DNA of 64,000 nt, taken from assembly GCA_032718475.1 (NCBI GenBank), contig JAUCBJ010007155.1, forward strand, positions 1 to 64,000. The letters run 5' to 3'. Shown here piece by piece: positions 24,601 to 35,910 of this stretch. The stretch is from Nemertoderma westbladi. Its lineage: Eukaryota > Xenacoelomorpha > Nemertodermatida > Nemertodermatidae. The notes under the pieces were generated by a model that did not search any database, was not told the DNA's origin, and worked only from the letters and a program-made list of their open reading frames with translations. Within the stretch, counting starts at the first letter, position 1. Every line of letters begins with the position of its first letter. The translations under genes and the position numbers were made by a program.

Positions 24601-27600
24601 TACAACTTACTCAGCTAAGCAAGTCAACTGTTACAAATTACTCAGCGAAGCAAGTCAACTGTTACAACTTACTCAGCTAAGCAAGTCAACTGTTACAACT
24701 TACTTAGCTAAGCAAGTAAACTGTTACAACTTACTCAGCTAAGCAAGTCAACTGTTACAACTTACACAGCTAAGCAAGTAAACTGTTACAACTTACTCAA
24801 ATAAGCAAGTCAACTGTTACAACTTACTCAGCTAAGCAAGTAAACTGTTACAACTTACTCAGCTAAGCAAGTCAACTGTTACAACTTACTTAGCTATGCA
24901 AGTCAACTGTGACAACTTACTCAGCTAAGCAAGTCAACTGTTACAACTTACTTAGCTAAGCAAGTCAACTGTTACAACTTACTCAGCTAAGCAAGTCAAC
25001 TGTTACAACTTACTCAGCTAAGCAAGTCAACTGTTACAACTTACTTAGCTAAGCAAGTAAACTGTTACAACTTACTTAGCTATGCAAGTCAACTGTGACA
25101 ACTTACTCAGCTAAGCAAGTCAAATGTTACAACTTACTCAGCTAAGCAAGTCAACTGTTACAACTTACTCAGCTAAGCAAGTAAACTGTTACAACTTACT
25201 CAGCTAAGCAAGTCAACTGTTACAACTTACTTAGCTAAGCAAGTAAACTGTTACAACTTACTCAGCTAAGCAAGTAAACTGTTACAACTTACTCAGCTAA
25301 GCAAGTCAACTGTTACAACTTACTTAGCTAAGCAAGTAAACTGTTACAACTTACACAGCTAAGCAAGTCAACTGTTACAACTTACTCAGCTAAGCAAGTA
25401 AACTGTTACAACTTACTCAGCTAAGCAAGTCTACTGTTACAACTTACTTAGCTATGCAAGTCAACTGTGACAACTTAATCAGCTAAGCAAGTCAAATGTT
25501 ACAACTTACTCAGCTAAGCAAGTCAACTGTTACAACTTACTCAGCTAAGCAAGTAAACTGTTACAACTTACTCAGCTAAGCAAGTCAACTGTTACAACTT
25601 ACTTAGCTAAGCAAGTAAACTGTTACAACTTACTCAGCTAAGCAAGTCAACTGTTACAACTTACTTAGCTATGCAAGTCAACTGTGACAACTTACTCAGC
25701 TAAGCAAGTAAACTGTTACAACTTACTCAGCTAAGCAAGTCAAATGTTACAACTTACTCAAATAAGCAAGTCAACTGTTACAACTTACTTAGCTAAGCAA
25801 GTCAACTGTTACAACTTACTCAGCTAAGCAAGTAAACTGTTACAGCTTACTTAGCTAAGCAAGTAAACTGTTACAACTTACTCAGCTAAGCAAGTCAAAT
25901 GTTACAACTTACTCAGCTAAGCAAGTCAACTGTTACAACTTACTCAGCTAAGCAAGTCAACTGTTACAACTTACTCAGCTAAGCAAGTCAACTGTTACAA
26001 CTTACTCAGCTAAGCAAGTCAACAGAACTTACAACTTACTCAGCTAAGCAAGTAAACTGTTACAACTTACTCAGCTAAGCAAGTCAACAGAACTTACAAC
26101 TTACTCAGCTAAGCAAGTAAACTGTTACAACTTACTCAGCTAAGCAAGTCAACAGAACTTACAACTTACTCAGCTAAGCAAGTCAACTATTACAAATTAC
26201 TCAGCTAAGCAAGTCAACTGTTACAACTTACTCAGCTAAGCAAGTCAATTGTTACAACTTACTCAGCTAAGCAAGTAAACTGTTACAACTTACTCAGCTA
26301 AGCAAGTCAACAGAACTTACAACTTACTCAGCTAAGCAAGTCAACTGTTACAAATTACTCAGCGAAGCAAGTCAACTGTTACAACTTACTCAGCTAAGCA
26401 AGTCAACTGTTACAACTTACTTAGCTAAGCAAGTAAACTGTTACAACTTACTCAGCTAAGCAAGTAAACTGTTACAACTTACTCAGCTAAGCAAGTAAAC
26501 TGTTACAACTTACTCAGCTAAGCAAGTCAACAGAACTTACAACTTACTCAGCTAAGCAAGTCAACTGTTACAAATTACTCAGCGAAGCAAGTCAACTGTT
26601 ACAACTTACTCAGCTAAGCAAGTCAACTGTTACAACTTACTTAGCTAAGCAAGTAAACTGTTACAACTTACTCAGCTAAGCAAGTCAACTGTTACAACTT
26701 ACACAGCTAAGCAAGTAAACTGTTACAACTTACTCAAATAAGCAAGTCAACTGTTACAACTTACTCAGCTAAGCAAGTAAACTGTTACAACTTACTCAGC
26801 TAAGCAAGTCAACTGTTACAACTTACTTAGCTATGCAAGTCAACTGTGACAACTTACTCAGCTAAGCAAGTCAACTGTTACAACTTACTTAGCTAAGCAA
26901 GTCAACTGTTACAACTTACTCAGCTAAGCAAGTCAACTGTTACAACTTACTCAGCTAAGCAAGTCAACTGTTACAACTTACTTAGCTAAGCAAGTAAACT
27001 GTTACAACTTACTTAGCTATGCAAGTCAACTGTGACAACTTACTCAGCTAAGCAAGTCAAATGTTACAACTTACTCAGCTAAGCAAGTCAACTGTTACAA
27101 CTTACTCAGCTAAGCAAGTAAACTGTTACAACTTACTCAGCTAAGCAAGTCAACTGTTACAACTTACTTAGCTAAGCAAGTAAACTGTTACAACTTACTC
27201 AGCTAAGCAAGTAAACTGTTACAACTTACTCAGCTAAGCAAGTCAACTGTTACAACTTACTTAGCTAAGCAAGTAAACTGTTACAACTTACACAGCTAAG
27301 CAAGTCAACTGTTACAACTTACTCAGCTAAGCAAGTAAACTGTTACAACTTACTCAGCTAAGCAAGTCTACTGTTACAACTTACTTAGCTATGCAAGTCA
27401 ACTGTGACAACTTAATCAGCTAAGCAAGTCAAATGTTACAACTTACTCAGCTAAGCAAGTCAACTGTTACAACTTACTCAGCTAAGCAAGTAAACTGTTA
27501 CAACTTACTCAGCTAAGCAAGTCAACTGTTACAACTTACTTAGCTAAGCAAGTAAACTGTTACAACTTACTCAGCTAAGCAAGTCAACTGTTACAACTTA

Positions 27601-28907
27601 CTTAGCTATGCAAGTCAACTGTGACAACTTACTCAGCTAAGCAAGTCAAATGTTACAACTTACTTAGCTAAGCAAGTAAACTGTTACAACTTACACAGCT
27701 AAGCAAGTAAACTGTTACAACTTACTCAGCTAAGCAAGTCAAATGTTACAACTTACTCAAATAAGCAAGTCAACTGTTACAACTTACTTAGCTAAGCAAG
27801 TCAACTGTTACAACTTACTCAGCTAAGCAAGTAAACTGTTACAGCTTACTTAGCTAAGCAAGTAAACTGTTACAACTTACTCAGCTAAGCAAGTCAAATG
27901 TTACAACTTACTCAGCTAAGCAAGTCAACTGTTACAACTTACTCAGCTAAGCAAGTAAACTGTTACAACTTACTCAGCTAAGCAAGTCAACTGTTACAAC
28001 TTACTCAGCTAAGCAAGTAAACTGTTACAACTTACACAGCTATGCAAGTCAACTGTTACAACTTACTTAGCTATGCAAGTCAACTGTGACAACTTACTCA
28101 GCTAAGCAAGTCAACTGTTACAACTTACTCAGCTAAGCAAGTAAACTGTTACAACTTACTCAGCTAAGCAAGTCAACTGTTACAACTTACTCAGCTAAGC
28201 AAGTCAACTGTTACAACTTACTCAGCTAAGCAAGTAAACTGTTACAACTTACTCAGCTAAGCAAGTAAACTGTTACAACTTACTCAGCTAAGCAAGTCAA
28301 ACTGTTACAACTTACTCAGCTAAGCAAGTCAACTGTTACAACTTACTTAGCTAAGCAAGTCAACTGTTACAACTTACTCAGCTAAGCAAGTCAACTGTTA
28401 CAACTTACTCAGCTAAGCAAGTCAACTGTTACAACTTACTCAGCTAAGCAAGTAAACTGTTACAACTTACTCAGCTAAGCAAGTCAACTGTTACAACTTA
28501 CTCAGCTAAGCAAGTCAACTGTTACAACTTACTCAGCTAAGCAAGTCAAACTGTTACAACTTACTCAGCTAAGCAAGTCAACTGTTACAACTTACTCAGC
28601 TAAGCAAGTCAACTGTTACAACTTACTCAGCTAAGCAAGTAAACTGTTACAGCTTACTCAGCTAAGCAAGTCAACTGTTACAACTTACTCAGCTAAGCAA
28701 GTAAACTGTTACAACTTACTCAGCTAAGCAAGTCAACTGTTACAACTTACTCAGCTAAGCAAGTCAACTGTTACAACTTACTCAGCTAAGCAAGTCAAGC
28801 TGTTAAGCTTGTGTCAACTGTTACAACTTACTCTATCAGCTAAGCTAATACCGATAATGATAACTACATAATATATTACCAGAGAGATTTAATGTTGTTT
28901 TACTTAC
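15678..28907 (-). other. THAP gene intron 4, phase 0
   Basis: The intron runs from donor AGA|GTAAGT (exon 4 ends at 28908) to acceptor TTTGTTCCAG|GTG (exon 5 starts at 15677). Its 13.2 kb is nearly all 31-bp satellite. Only about 57 bp at the donor side and about 110 bp at the acceptor side are unique. Confidence 0.75.
15790..28850 (-). repeat. 31-bp satellite filling THAP intron 4
   Basis: About 420 tandem units of 31 bp. The plus-strand unit contains CTGTTACAACTTACTCAGCT followed by AAGCAAGTAAA or AAGCAAGTCAA. Main classes are TTACTCAGCTAAGC, TTACTTAGCTAAGT and TTACACAGGAAAGC (dominant at 16.8-19.1 kb), plus GTCAACAGAACTTAC and TATGCAAGTCAACTGTGAC variants at 23.3-28 kb. On the minus strand the TTACTC and TTACTT classes give GAGTAAGTTGTAACAG or AAGTAAGTTGTAACAG, with a GTAAGT donor-like core and a following AACAG. 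Higher-order copies are visible: a segment at about 24.1-25.9 kb recurs 1938 bp further on, and TTATACAGC-bearing blocks recur at 868 and 620 bp (28 and 20 units). Edge copies near 15.8 and 28.8 kb are degenerate. Confidence 0.97.
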
Positions 28908-29107
28908 TCTTTTTTCCACAATAAACGAACACCCATTGGTTGCAGTTAACATAGTTCCTCTAGGTACAGTGTATTTTTGCATTAAATTTGGATATGTATT
29001 GTTTGTAACTTTGGGAATATCAGGCGAGGGTTTGCTGTGTTTATTATCATTTCTAACATCTGTAGCATTTGCGGATGTGTTACATTTATTTGTAACATTT
29101 GTAGCAC
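28908..29107 (-). CDS. THAP-domain protein, exon 4
   Basis: A 200-nt exon with acceptor AATTTTTCAG|GTGC and donor AAAAGA|GTAAGT. Exon 3 leaves one base (G), which joins GT to give Gly. Translation then runs ATNVTNKCNTSANATDV, on to NNTYPNLMQKYTVPRGTML and NGCSFIVEKR, and joins VSFQVPIGG of exon 5 without a stop. The region is polar and Asn/Thr-rich, then more ordered from QKYTVPRG on. No known domain. The same frame stays open upstream to about 29203, so the acceptor could lie further 5', but only the 29108 acceptor gives the right phase and fits the consensus well. Confidence 0.65.
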
Positions 29108-29205
29108 CTGAAAAATTATTATTATGCTGTAATGATAATGATTTAATCTGTATCCTGATACGCGATTTACAGCTCCAAACAACATAGTGTACAGATAACC
29201 AACAC

Positions 29206-30470
29206 TAGGGATGCGACAGAGCTAAACTTTCATCCGGAGCCTCCTCCGGGTTACAATACGAGCTCCGGCCGGAGCCAGAGGTTTGGTGACTGATAATCCA
29301 GTGTATTATTATAGTAGACATAGACAGATATGTGTTCAAGAGACAGGGGGAATTTGATTCAAATTCTTACTCGGCGAATTAATATCCCGCCTCAATGTTA
29401 AATTATCAATTAAGGGAAATGAGTAGTTTACAGTCGCATGCTATTCTAATCAAAACAATAAACTATATTCAATATAACAGGTTACAGTTTTATTTTTGGG
29501 AGTAATCAGCAGTTATTTGCGTCGGTCGTCTACTGGAGAGGAATGCATTTTGATTGCGTCCATAGACTCCCTTATCTGGTGCTCAATGGGCTAAAATATT
29601 CTGTAATGTTTTAGACTTTTCAGTTCACACTCATTACGCAAACTGTTATATTTATTTCGTACGACTAGACTAGACTATCAGTAACTACGGTTTGTTGTCA
29701 ACTTATCATCGACACTATTTTTATGGGACAGATTTTTATGGGATTTGTGTAATTAATTTCGAGGAGTTGGTGCAGATTTCAGTATATTGTCATTGATAAA
29801 CGATAAAACATGTACCACCTACCTTAAGTACGTTACGTAGGCTGGCATAAACCGGATATCTAAAATAAGATTAGTAATTTGGATATATCACAACTGCTTA
29901 GAGGGTCCTCGGGCTCTATATACATTATTGAATCAGGAACTGAAATACAATCTCCGCACACAAATATTGTATAACTATTAAAATTATTACATAAATTTAG
30001 TAAACATATAGTTAATATAAAATAGTTCTAGAATTATAAGTATTTAAACTGATTATTTTATACAAATGAACAGTACCATCGTGTTGGCGATGGGGGGGGG
30101 GGGGGGGGGGGGGGGGGGGTGGGGTCAGTGGAATGGGTGTTCTAGACTGAGGAACGAAACGATAGTAGGTGTAATTGAGATTTTTTAATTAGGGAAGAAT
30201 TTTAATTGAATTAACTGAATCATTTCAATGTTTTTGTTCAAACATTTAAAAAATTTCACAAAGGGGGTGGGGGGTTATCAGGAAACTTAAAAAACAAGCT
30301 GTAAATTACTATGATAATTACATTATTCACATATCAGAAAAACTAATTATTTTCATTCGAATTTAAACAACATAAGCTCCGGATTGGCTCCGAGTTAATT
30401 TGCCCGGAGCCGGAACCAGAGCCGGAGACAGAAAATAGGCCCGGAGCTCCGGAGCTCTGTCGCATCCCTA
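29206..30470. mobile_element. hAT-like non-autonomous DNA transposon in THAP intron 3
   Basis: Terminal inverted repeats TAGGGATGCGACAGAGCT (29206 onward) and AGCTCTGTCGCATCCCTA (ending 30470) bound 1265 bp without a coding frame. Near-identical 8-bp target duplications flank it: ACCAACAC (29198-29205) and ATCAACAC (30471-30478), one mismatch. TIR type and 8-bp duplication are typical of hAT elements. The ends also share CTCCGGAGC-rich subterminal motifs. A 28-bp G run lies at 30092-30119. Confidence 0.88.
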
Positions 30471-30599
30471 ATCAACACCACATACATAGACCATGGGTCG
30501 AGCCACAAAGAAGGTGATGTCAAATCTCTGGATTTATTATTCTTGTTTTCTGTTTTGGGTGAATCAGTGGTTTCATATTATAATAACCTTCAGTGGGAA

Positions 30600-30672
30600 C
30601 TGCAGGTGGGATCGAACTGGTGACCTCCGGGTTGGAAGTCCGACGCTCTAAACAGTCAGCTAGCGGCTGAGG
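30600..30672 (-). mobile_element. tRNA-derived SINE-like fragment
   Basis: On the minus strand, TTAGAGCGTCGGACTTCCAA (A-box side and anticodon-like loop) is followed by CCCGGAGGTCACCAGTTCGA and TCCCACC, a B-box-like T arm. The cloverleaf is imperfect, with acceptor strands that do not pair, so this is a tRNA-derived repeat rather than a working tRNA gene. Confidence 0.5.
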
Positions 30673-30689
30673 TAAAAGATAGACCTGGA

Positions 30690-31000
30690 AATACTACCTG
30701 ATACCTTGTATGTCCGCAATTTATGTCCTAATAGCCTCCCATCTGTCAATACCATCATATGCTGCCAGACACTATATAACATTGGAGGTGGAGGTATCTT
30801 AATGGTTCCCCCAAACTTGACAATTGAACAAAGCCGCCTCCGCTTTGCAGGACATTGTTTTCGCCGTGAGGACCAGTCCGATTAAGACTTTGTGCCTTGG
30901 CGGCCTCAAGGAGTGAAGAAGCATGGTGGACAGTCCATGACTCCCTTAACTCCTTAAATGATACTGGCCATAATGATGGGGATTATCTCGTCTAACATGG
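30690..31000 (+). mobile_element. LINE 3'-end relic
   Basis: Plus-strand translation gives PPNLTIEQSRLRFAGHCFRR, then FVPWRPQG. This is the C-terminal region seen in the LINE at 6.47 kb (RERRLRFSGHCWR), so a related element. It is too decayed and short to extend. Confidence 0.7.
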
Positions 31001-31202
31001 TTAGAGCTTAATGCTGCTGCAATGTAGCATGTCGATTATAGATAAGACACAACATCACTTAGAATCACGACCAAAGTTTTCACACATGACAAATAATATG
31101 CATCCAAGACCCCATAGCGTTTAAGTTAGACATAATAATATACCTCAATCTTATTGTACATCTATTATCCTACATAAAGCAAATAGCATCGGGCAGTTAT
31201 AC

Positions 31203-31428
31203 CTTCGGAAGACGTCTGTGTTTCATTTATGCCGACATTATAACGGCACCCAAGAGGTTCCTTCTTTATTAACCCATTATTGGGGAGTTGGGAAGTAGAA
31301 ACCCCACAGGATACTACTGGAACTGGACTATCAGCCATCGACGTCGGTTGACTAACAAATAGTTTGGGTTTTACATCACTAATAATAACAGTAGATAGAG
31401 AGTTCATTGTACTGCTAGTGCTATCAAC
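31203..31428 (-). CDS. THAP-domain protein, exon 3
   Basis: 226 nt; acceptor TTATTGTTTAG|GTTGATAG, donor CCGAAG|GTATAA. It is read in phase 0 as VDSTSSTMNSLSTV, then LFVSQPTSMADSPVPVVSCG and NNGLIKKEPLGCRYNVG, ending TQTSSE plus one base. It is an unstructured linker; IKKEP resembles a SUMO-acceptor motif, which is common in nuclear factors. Phase joins cleanly to exons 2 and 4. Confidence 0.7.
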
Positions 31429-31653
31429 CTAAACAATAATAGAGATATTACCATAAATAGTATTGCAGTACCGGTAAAAGTTCACAATAAAAATAAGATA
31501 CCTTCCTTACTATTATCTTACTTACTGCTTACTATTAGAATGAAAATAAAGCCGTCCCCAAAAACGGAACAAAATTACCAAGTCTCCGGTAAACCAATTC
31601 ATATTTTTGACTATTAATTGACTCAAATAAAATAATGATAACTTTCTATCTAC

Positions 31654-31851
31654 CTCGGGATCCACATCGGTTAGCCTTTTCCGTTTGGTCACCGGCACAA
31701 TCGCATCTGAACTCGGGCGTTTCAGTGGTCGATTTAATTGACAGTCGAATTTGGTTGGCACAGAATTCTTCTTCAACCTCAGCCTCCTCACGGCATGCGG
31801 AGTGTCACGCATCAACATAACTCTGTTATAATCTTCAAGAACATCTTGCAG
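31654..31851 (-). CDS. THAP-domain protein, exon 2 (end of THAP domain)
   Basis: 198 nt, phase 0 on both sides; acceptor TCTTTTTAG|CTGCAAG, donor CCCGAG|GTAGAT. It continues the THAP domain from exon 1: after CCEDHFE comes LQDVLEDYNRVMLMRD, then RLRLKKNSVPTKF. The VPTxF block (residues 143-147) is the AVPTIF-type box that closes a THAP domain, which confirms the splice. A basic stretch follows (VTKRKRLTD), probably a nuclear localisation signal. Confidence 0.85.
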
Positions 31852-31946
31852 CTAAAAAGAGGCGTCGAATTGTTAATATTTTAATATTTAAAAAGTGTGC
31901 CTTTTACCAGGTGCGGGTCGATTCGCCCCTCGACCCTATTCGTCCC

Positions 31947-31999
31947 AAGTCGATTCGCCCCACATTTTAGGGGCATATGGACCTGGGGCGAATCGACTT
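31947..31999. repeat. 16-bp perfect inverted repeat in THAP intron 1
   Basis: AAGTCGATTCGCCCCA at 31947-31962 and its reverse complement at 31984-31999 flank a 21-bp loop. Further GATTCGCCCC or CATTCGCCCC words occur at about 31919, 32011 and 32034, giving five copies in 130 bp. Nature unknown. Confidence 0.8.
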
Positions 32000-32506
32000 G
32001 GACAGTTGACCGATTCGCCCCACCTTCCAAGTCCATTCGCCCCAGATGATATTATTGAATGTTTTACCAATAGGCTATTCTTTTTAGGTAGAATATTAGA
32101 AAGTGCAGAAGTACCAGATGATGACCAGAGGTTCACCATCACCATATCAATTTGTTTGACATGTAATTCATTATGTATGCTTCTAGGTCCCGTTCGAACC
32201 CTTGTCGAGCCACAAGAGTTGCCACTGTTGCATGTGAGTCACGTGATTCAATATATTGAACCTTAAAAGGAAAGTAGACATAAACAACATTTGGATTTGC
32301 TTGAATTTGTTCTGGTTGTTTGAGTTGCTTGCTTGGAATTTGTTTTACATTATAAGATCTTGAGAAAATATTACGCGTAATCGAGGTTCAAAAGTGTTTG
32401 TAACAAATATTTATACTGTAAGTTATTGCAATAGATTGAAGATCTAAAATATATTACGGGTAGGCCTAATCGAGGGTAAATGTTTGTAACAGGATTTCTA
32501 GCCTAC

Positions 32507-32842
32507 CTCAAAATGGTCCTCGCAACAGTTCCAGTTCCTATTCAAACGCATTGAATATGAATATGTACCGGTACCAGTACCAATGAAATATCGACGTGCG
32601 AGTTTAAACCACGTCTTCCTCAACTCAGTATCGGTAGGTACTTTAAGAAATAGTTTATTCGGTGTGCGGATAGTAGAGTTATTGCATCGAGGAACAAAGC
32701 ACCATTTGTATGATCTGGGCGTGGGCACTGGTACGGTACTGGTGAGGATGGTAGAGTTCCCAGAAGAGTTGGTTCCACGATCACATTCTTCGCCCGCGCT
32801 AACGATCTGACCGTTCTGCCCATTCCAGCTCTTCCATGCCAT
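32507..32842 (-). CDS. THAP-domain protein, exon 1 (zinc-binding THAP domain)
   Basis: 112 codons starting MAWKSWNGQNGQ. From residue 46 the THAP zinc finger is clear: KWCFVPRCNN (C48, C53), LFLKVPTDTELRKTWFKLAR with the invariant Trp at 78, and NCCEDHFE (C107, H110), giving the C2CH zinc site. Donor GAG|GTAGGC, phase 0. THAP domains bind DNA sequence-specifically and occur in animal transcription regulators and in P-element-type transposases. The 45-residue leader before the finger is unusual. An acceptor-like CCCACGCCCAG just before SYKWC leaves open that the true start lies in an earlier exon. No transposase catalytic region was seen downstream, so a host gene is favoured. Confidence 0.85.
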
Positions 32843-34799
32843 TCCAATCTGCCAATCTACCGGTAGGCGGTAGGCTCATGCGTGACTTGCAGTTGCTAAC
32901 AATAAGCAGATAAGCAATAAATAAGGTTGACGGTTCGGGCTAATGGCTGAATGGGGAACGGGTATGCTATGCTAGTACCGGTATGTCGTTGCCGTACTGC
33001 CGTATGCTGGTATGCGGCAAGCCGGCAACAACAGAACAAATATGTCAGAAGTACCCAGTCAGCCAGTTAGTACAGTAACGGTACAGTCCATCGGTCATTA
33101 TTGATAGAGGTGATGAACCGAGCAGCGAGCAGAGCACCTACATTCGACATTTTACAGATTTAGGTCTACTGTCACTGTCACCATTGTCAGATTGTAGAGT
33201 TCTAGAACAAAATATAAATATTATACACTACCGGGCTTCCGGGTATCAGACTATTAAACAACATAAATAAAATATAAAATATAATGTTCTAGAACACTGC
33301 CATGGCCTACTATATATATATAGTAGGCCATGACACTGCACTGCACATAGCTAGTTATTTTTCAAATTTAAAATAGCTCGCAGTTAGGCCTAATTAAAAA
33401 TACATTATTTAAAAAAATTTTTATTAATAATGTTTGAGTTTGGCAGTTTGATATGGTAATACAGTAAGTAGCAAAGCACAAAGCGTAGTGATAGAAATAG
33501 TGTTTAAAAAAAGTCAAATAATACTCAAATAAGCCTAATAACTAAAAACTAAAAAAAAACAGAAAACTTAAAAACAAAAAAAAACATAAAAACTCCTAAA
33601 AACTCTAATCAATATTTATTTAAAACTAAATATATGAATATATATATATATGAAATTAAATAAAAATATTTTTTAATTTACTATCTATTTAAAATTAAAA
33701 AACCAGCTATGTTCTAGAACATTATAAAATATTTTTTATTTTATTTATTATAAGGCTGTGTGGCCTTGCCTGCTATTTTATACACGGCGCAGTTTGTTGA
33801 TGGATCGTTGAGCAAAAAGGCAATGGTCAAGTTAGATGCCACATACAGAAGGGCACTTAGACGGTTGCTCTACCAGGGTAACTACGTATATCCAACGAGA
33901 TAATTTATAACTTATTATGTTGTCTCCCACTGTCAACAGTAGCATTCGCTCGAAATATCATCGGCACCCTGCTGCGCCTACCGAAGTGCACTAACGTTCT
34001 GCTACAGTTCCATTTGGTTATTTCTGCATCTGCGCAGGAACAAACTAAATCCGTAGGACTGTTGGCCTCATATAAGAAATGCAGATTGGAGTACCCCGTC
34101 CCGCATATATCATCTTTACTGCGATATGACTATTGCAAAAAGACCCTGGTTAGCCAACTCGATAATGACCGGTTGTCCATTTCACACGAACAGGCCAAGA
34201 GTTTCATTTTAAGCTGTTTCGCACTTCCAGTGAACTTTAGGAAGAAATTTTATTATATTCAGAGTTTTTTTAACGTCTCATAAAGTGAAAGTCATAAACA
34301 TATTTTGCTGGTTTTTATTTCTAAGATGTTTTACTTCAGGTTTTTACTGTTGATAAATGATTATTAAATTACCGGCTTGACCAGTTTCATCCCCCTTGGG
34401 GAAGTTATTATTAAATTATGTTCTTGAATAGTACCTACTGTATATACACCATGACCCGTAATATAGTGTCATTTTCTGATGACACGGACCCCCCCCCCCC
34501 CAAATGTTTCTACAAATCTTTATCATATTGCTTGAAATTTGAAACACAACTAGTTCAACTCACCGTGATTGTTACCATAAAGCCGGAATTTTCGATTTCG
34601 CCTTCAAATTTTATTTATAAGCGTTTTAAAAGAGTGTCTTTTGCGAAATCGCACCCTCTGTATCATTGCCATTCTTCACTTTAGTCGTAATTTTTTCACA
34701 TCAATAGAAAGCTTGCGTTGAAAGGATTCCAAATATGTAGCAATATCTGAATATATCAATATTTCTCTCTATCTCTTTCTATATTGCAATATCTCTCTC
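32843..34799. other. Intergenic region between divergent THAP and Rab33 genes
   Basis: Mostly AT-rich. Contains a perfect 32-bp palindrome at 33301-33332 (CATGGCCTACTATATA and its complement). At about 33770-34010 a plus-strand LINE C-terminal relic reads KAMVKLDATYRRALRRLLY, then LSTVAFARNIIGTLLRLPKC. An 11-bp C run lies near 34490. No host gene recognised. Confidence 0.6.
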
Positions 34800-35245
34800 T
34801 CTCCTTTCCCTTCCCTCAATTAGTTCAGTGATCGTTTATTGTTTTGGTTAGAAAATCCCGTCTCTGTAACCTGCTCCTTTCCCTGATTTGGTAAAGTTAC
34901 TGTTTATTGTTTTGGTTAGAAAAACCCGCCTATGTAACCTCTGCCCCTTTATCTCAATTGGTAATGTTATCGTTTATTGTTTTGGTTAGAAAATCCCGTC
35001 TCTGTAACCTGCTCCTTTCCCTGATTTGGTAAAGTGACTGCTTATTGTTTTGGTTAGAAAATCCCGCCTCTGTAACCCGCTCCTTTCCCTCAATTAGTTT
35101 AAAGATCGTTTATTGTTTTGGTTAGAAAGGCCCGGCTCTGTAACCTGCTACTTTCCTTCATTTGGTAAAGTGACTGTTTATTGTTTTGGTTAGAAAATCC
35201 GGCCTTAACCTGCTCCTTTCCATCAATTGGTAATTGTTTTTGGCT
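34800..35245 (+). repeat. 68-bp tandem repeat, about 6.5 copies
   Basis: Each unit contains TTTATTGTTTTGGTTAGAAA, then CCTGCTCCTTTCCCT and a TTGGTAAAG or TTAGTTCAG segment. Unit starts are 68 bp apart (34835, 34903). The last copies are diverged and shortened. It lies 5' of Rab33; a related single copy sits in XPNPEP1 intron 1. Confidence 0.9.
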
Positions 35246-35910
35246 ATAAAATGAGTGTTTTGCTACGTCATGTGGTAATCGATTATCGACAACAACCGCA
35301 CAAACTATTAAATTTAGAGTCTTTTACCACAGGCCACAGGCGCATATGGAAATCTATCTCATAGTCTATAAATCATGGAATCATGGAATGTTTTGGCACA
35401 GGCATAGCACATAGTGAAACCAACTGTCCGACAGACCAGAAATCAACAAAAAAAATTGAATGTTTTGGCATAGGGATGTTGAAATCAACTGTCTGACAGT
35501 CCAGAAATCAGCAGTCTGACAGTTTGAAGAAATACATACATAAAAAGTCATTAAAAGGACAACAAGAGTCATTAAAGGGACAACAAATGGGGTATACAAC
35601 AAAAGTCATTATGCACAATTCGTAAAAAAAGGAGGACAAAATAGTCAAATAAAAGGAAATAAAAAATCACTGCCTATGTTAATTCAGTAATTCAGTTAGT
35701 ACAGTAACTGTAGTATTGTACTACGGTAGTACTGCTGTACTGCTGTACTAGTCTCTGAGTTTGTCTCTTGTCTGGATGTGTTGTTACTTCTCTATCTGTC
35801 TATGCCGTGTCGGTACCGGTATCCCTACACCCTACACCCTACCTCTAACAGTCTAAGAAGAGACCAAACACCGTGCTGTTAACAGTCAAGTGATTTCTCA
35901 TTTCTTAAAA

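Noticed and set aside
30600-30672. Functional tRNA gene on the minus strand
   Set aside because: A- and B-box-like parts are present, but the acceptor and T stems do not pair properly; more likely a tRNA-derived SINE.
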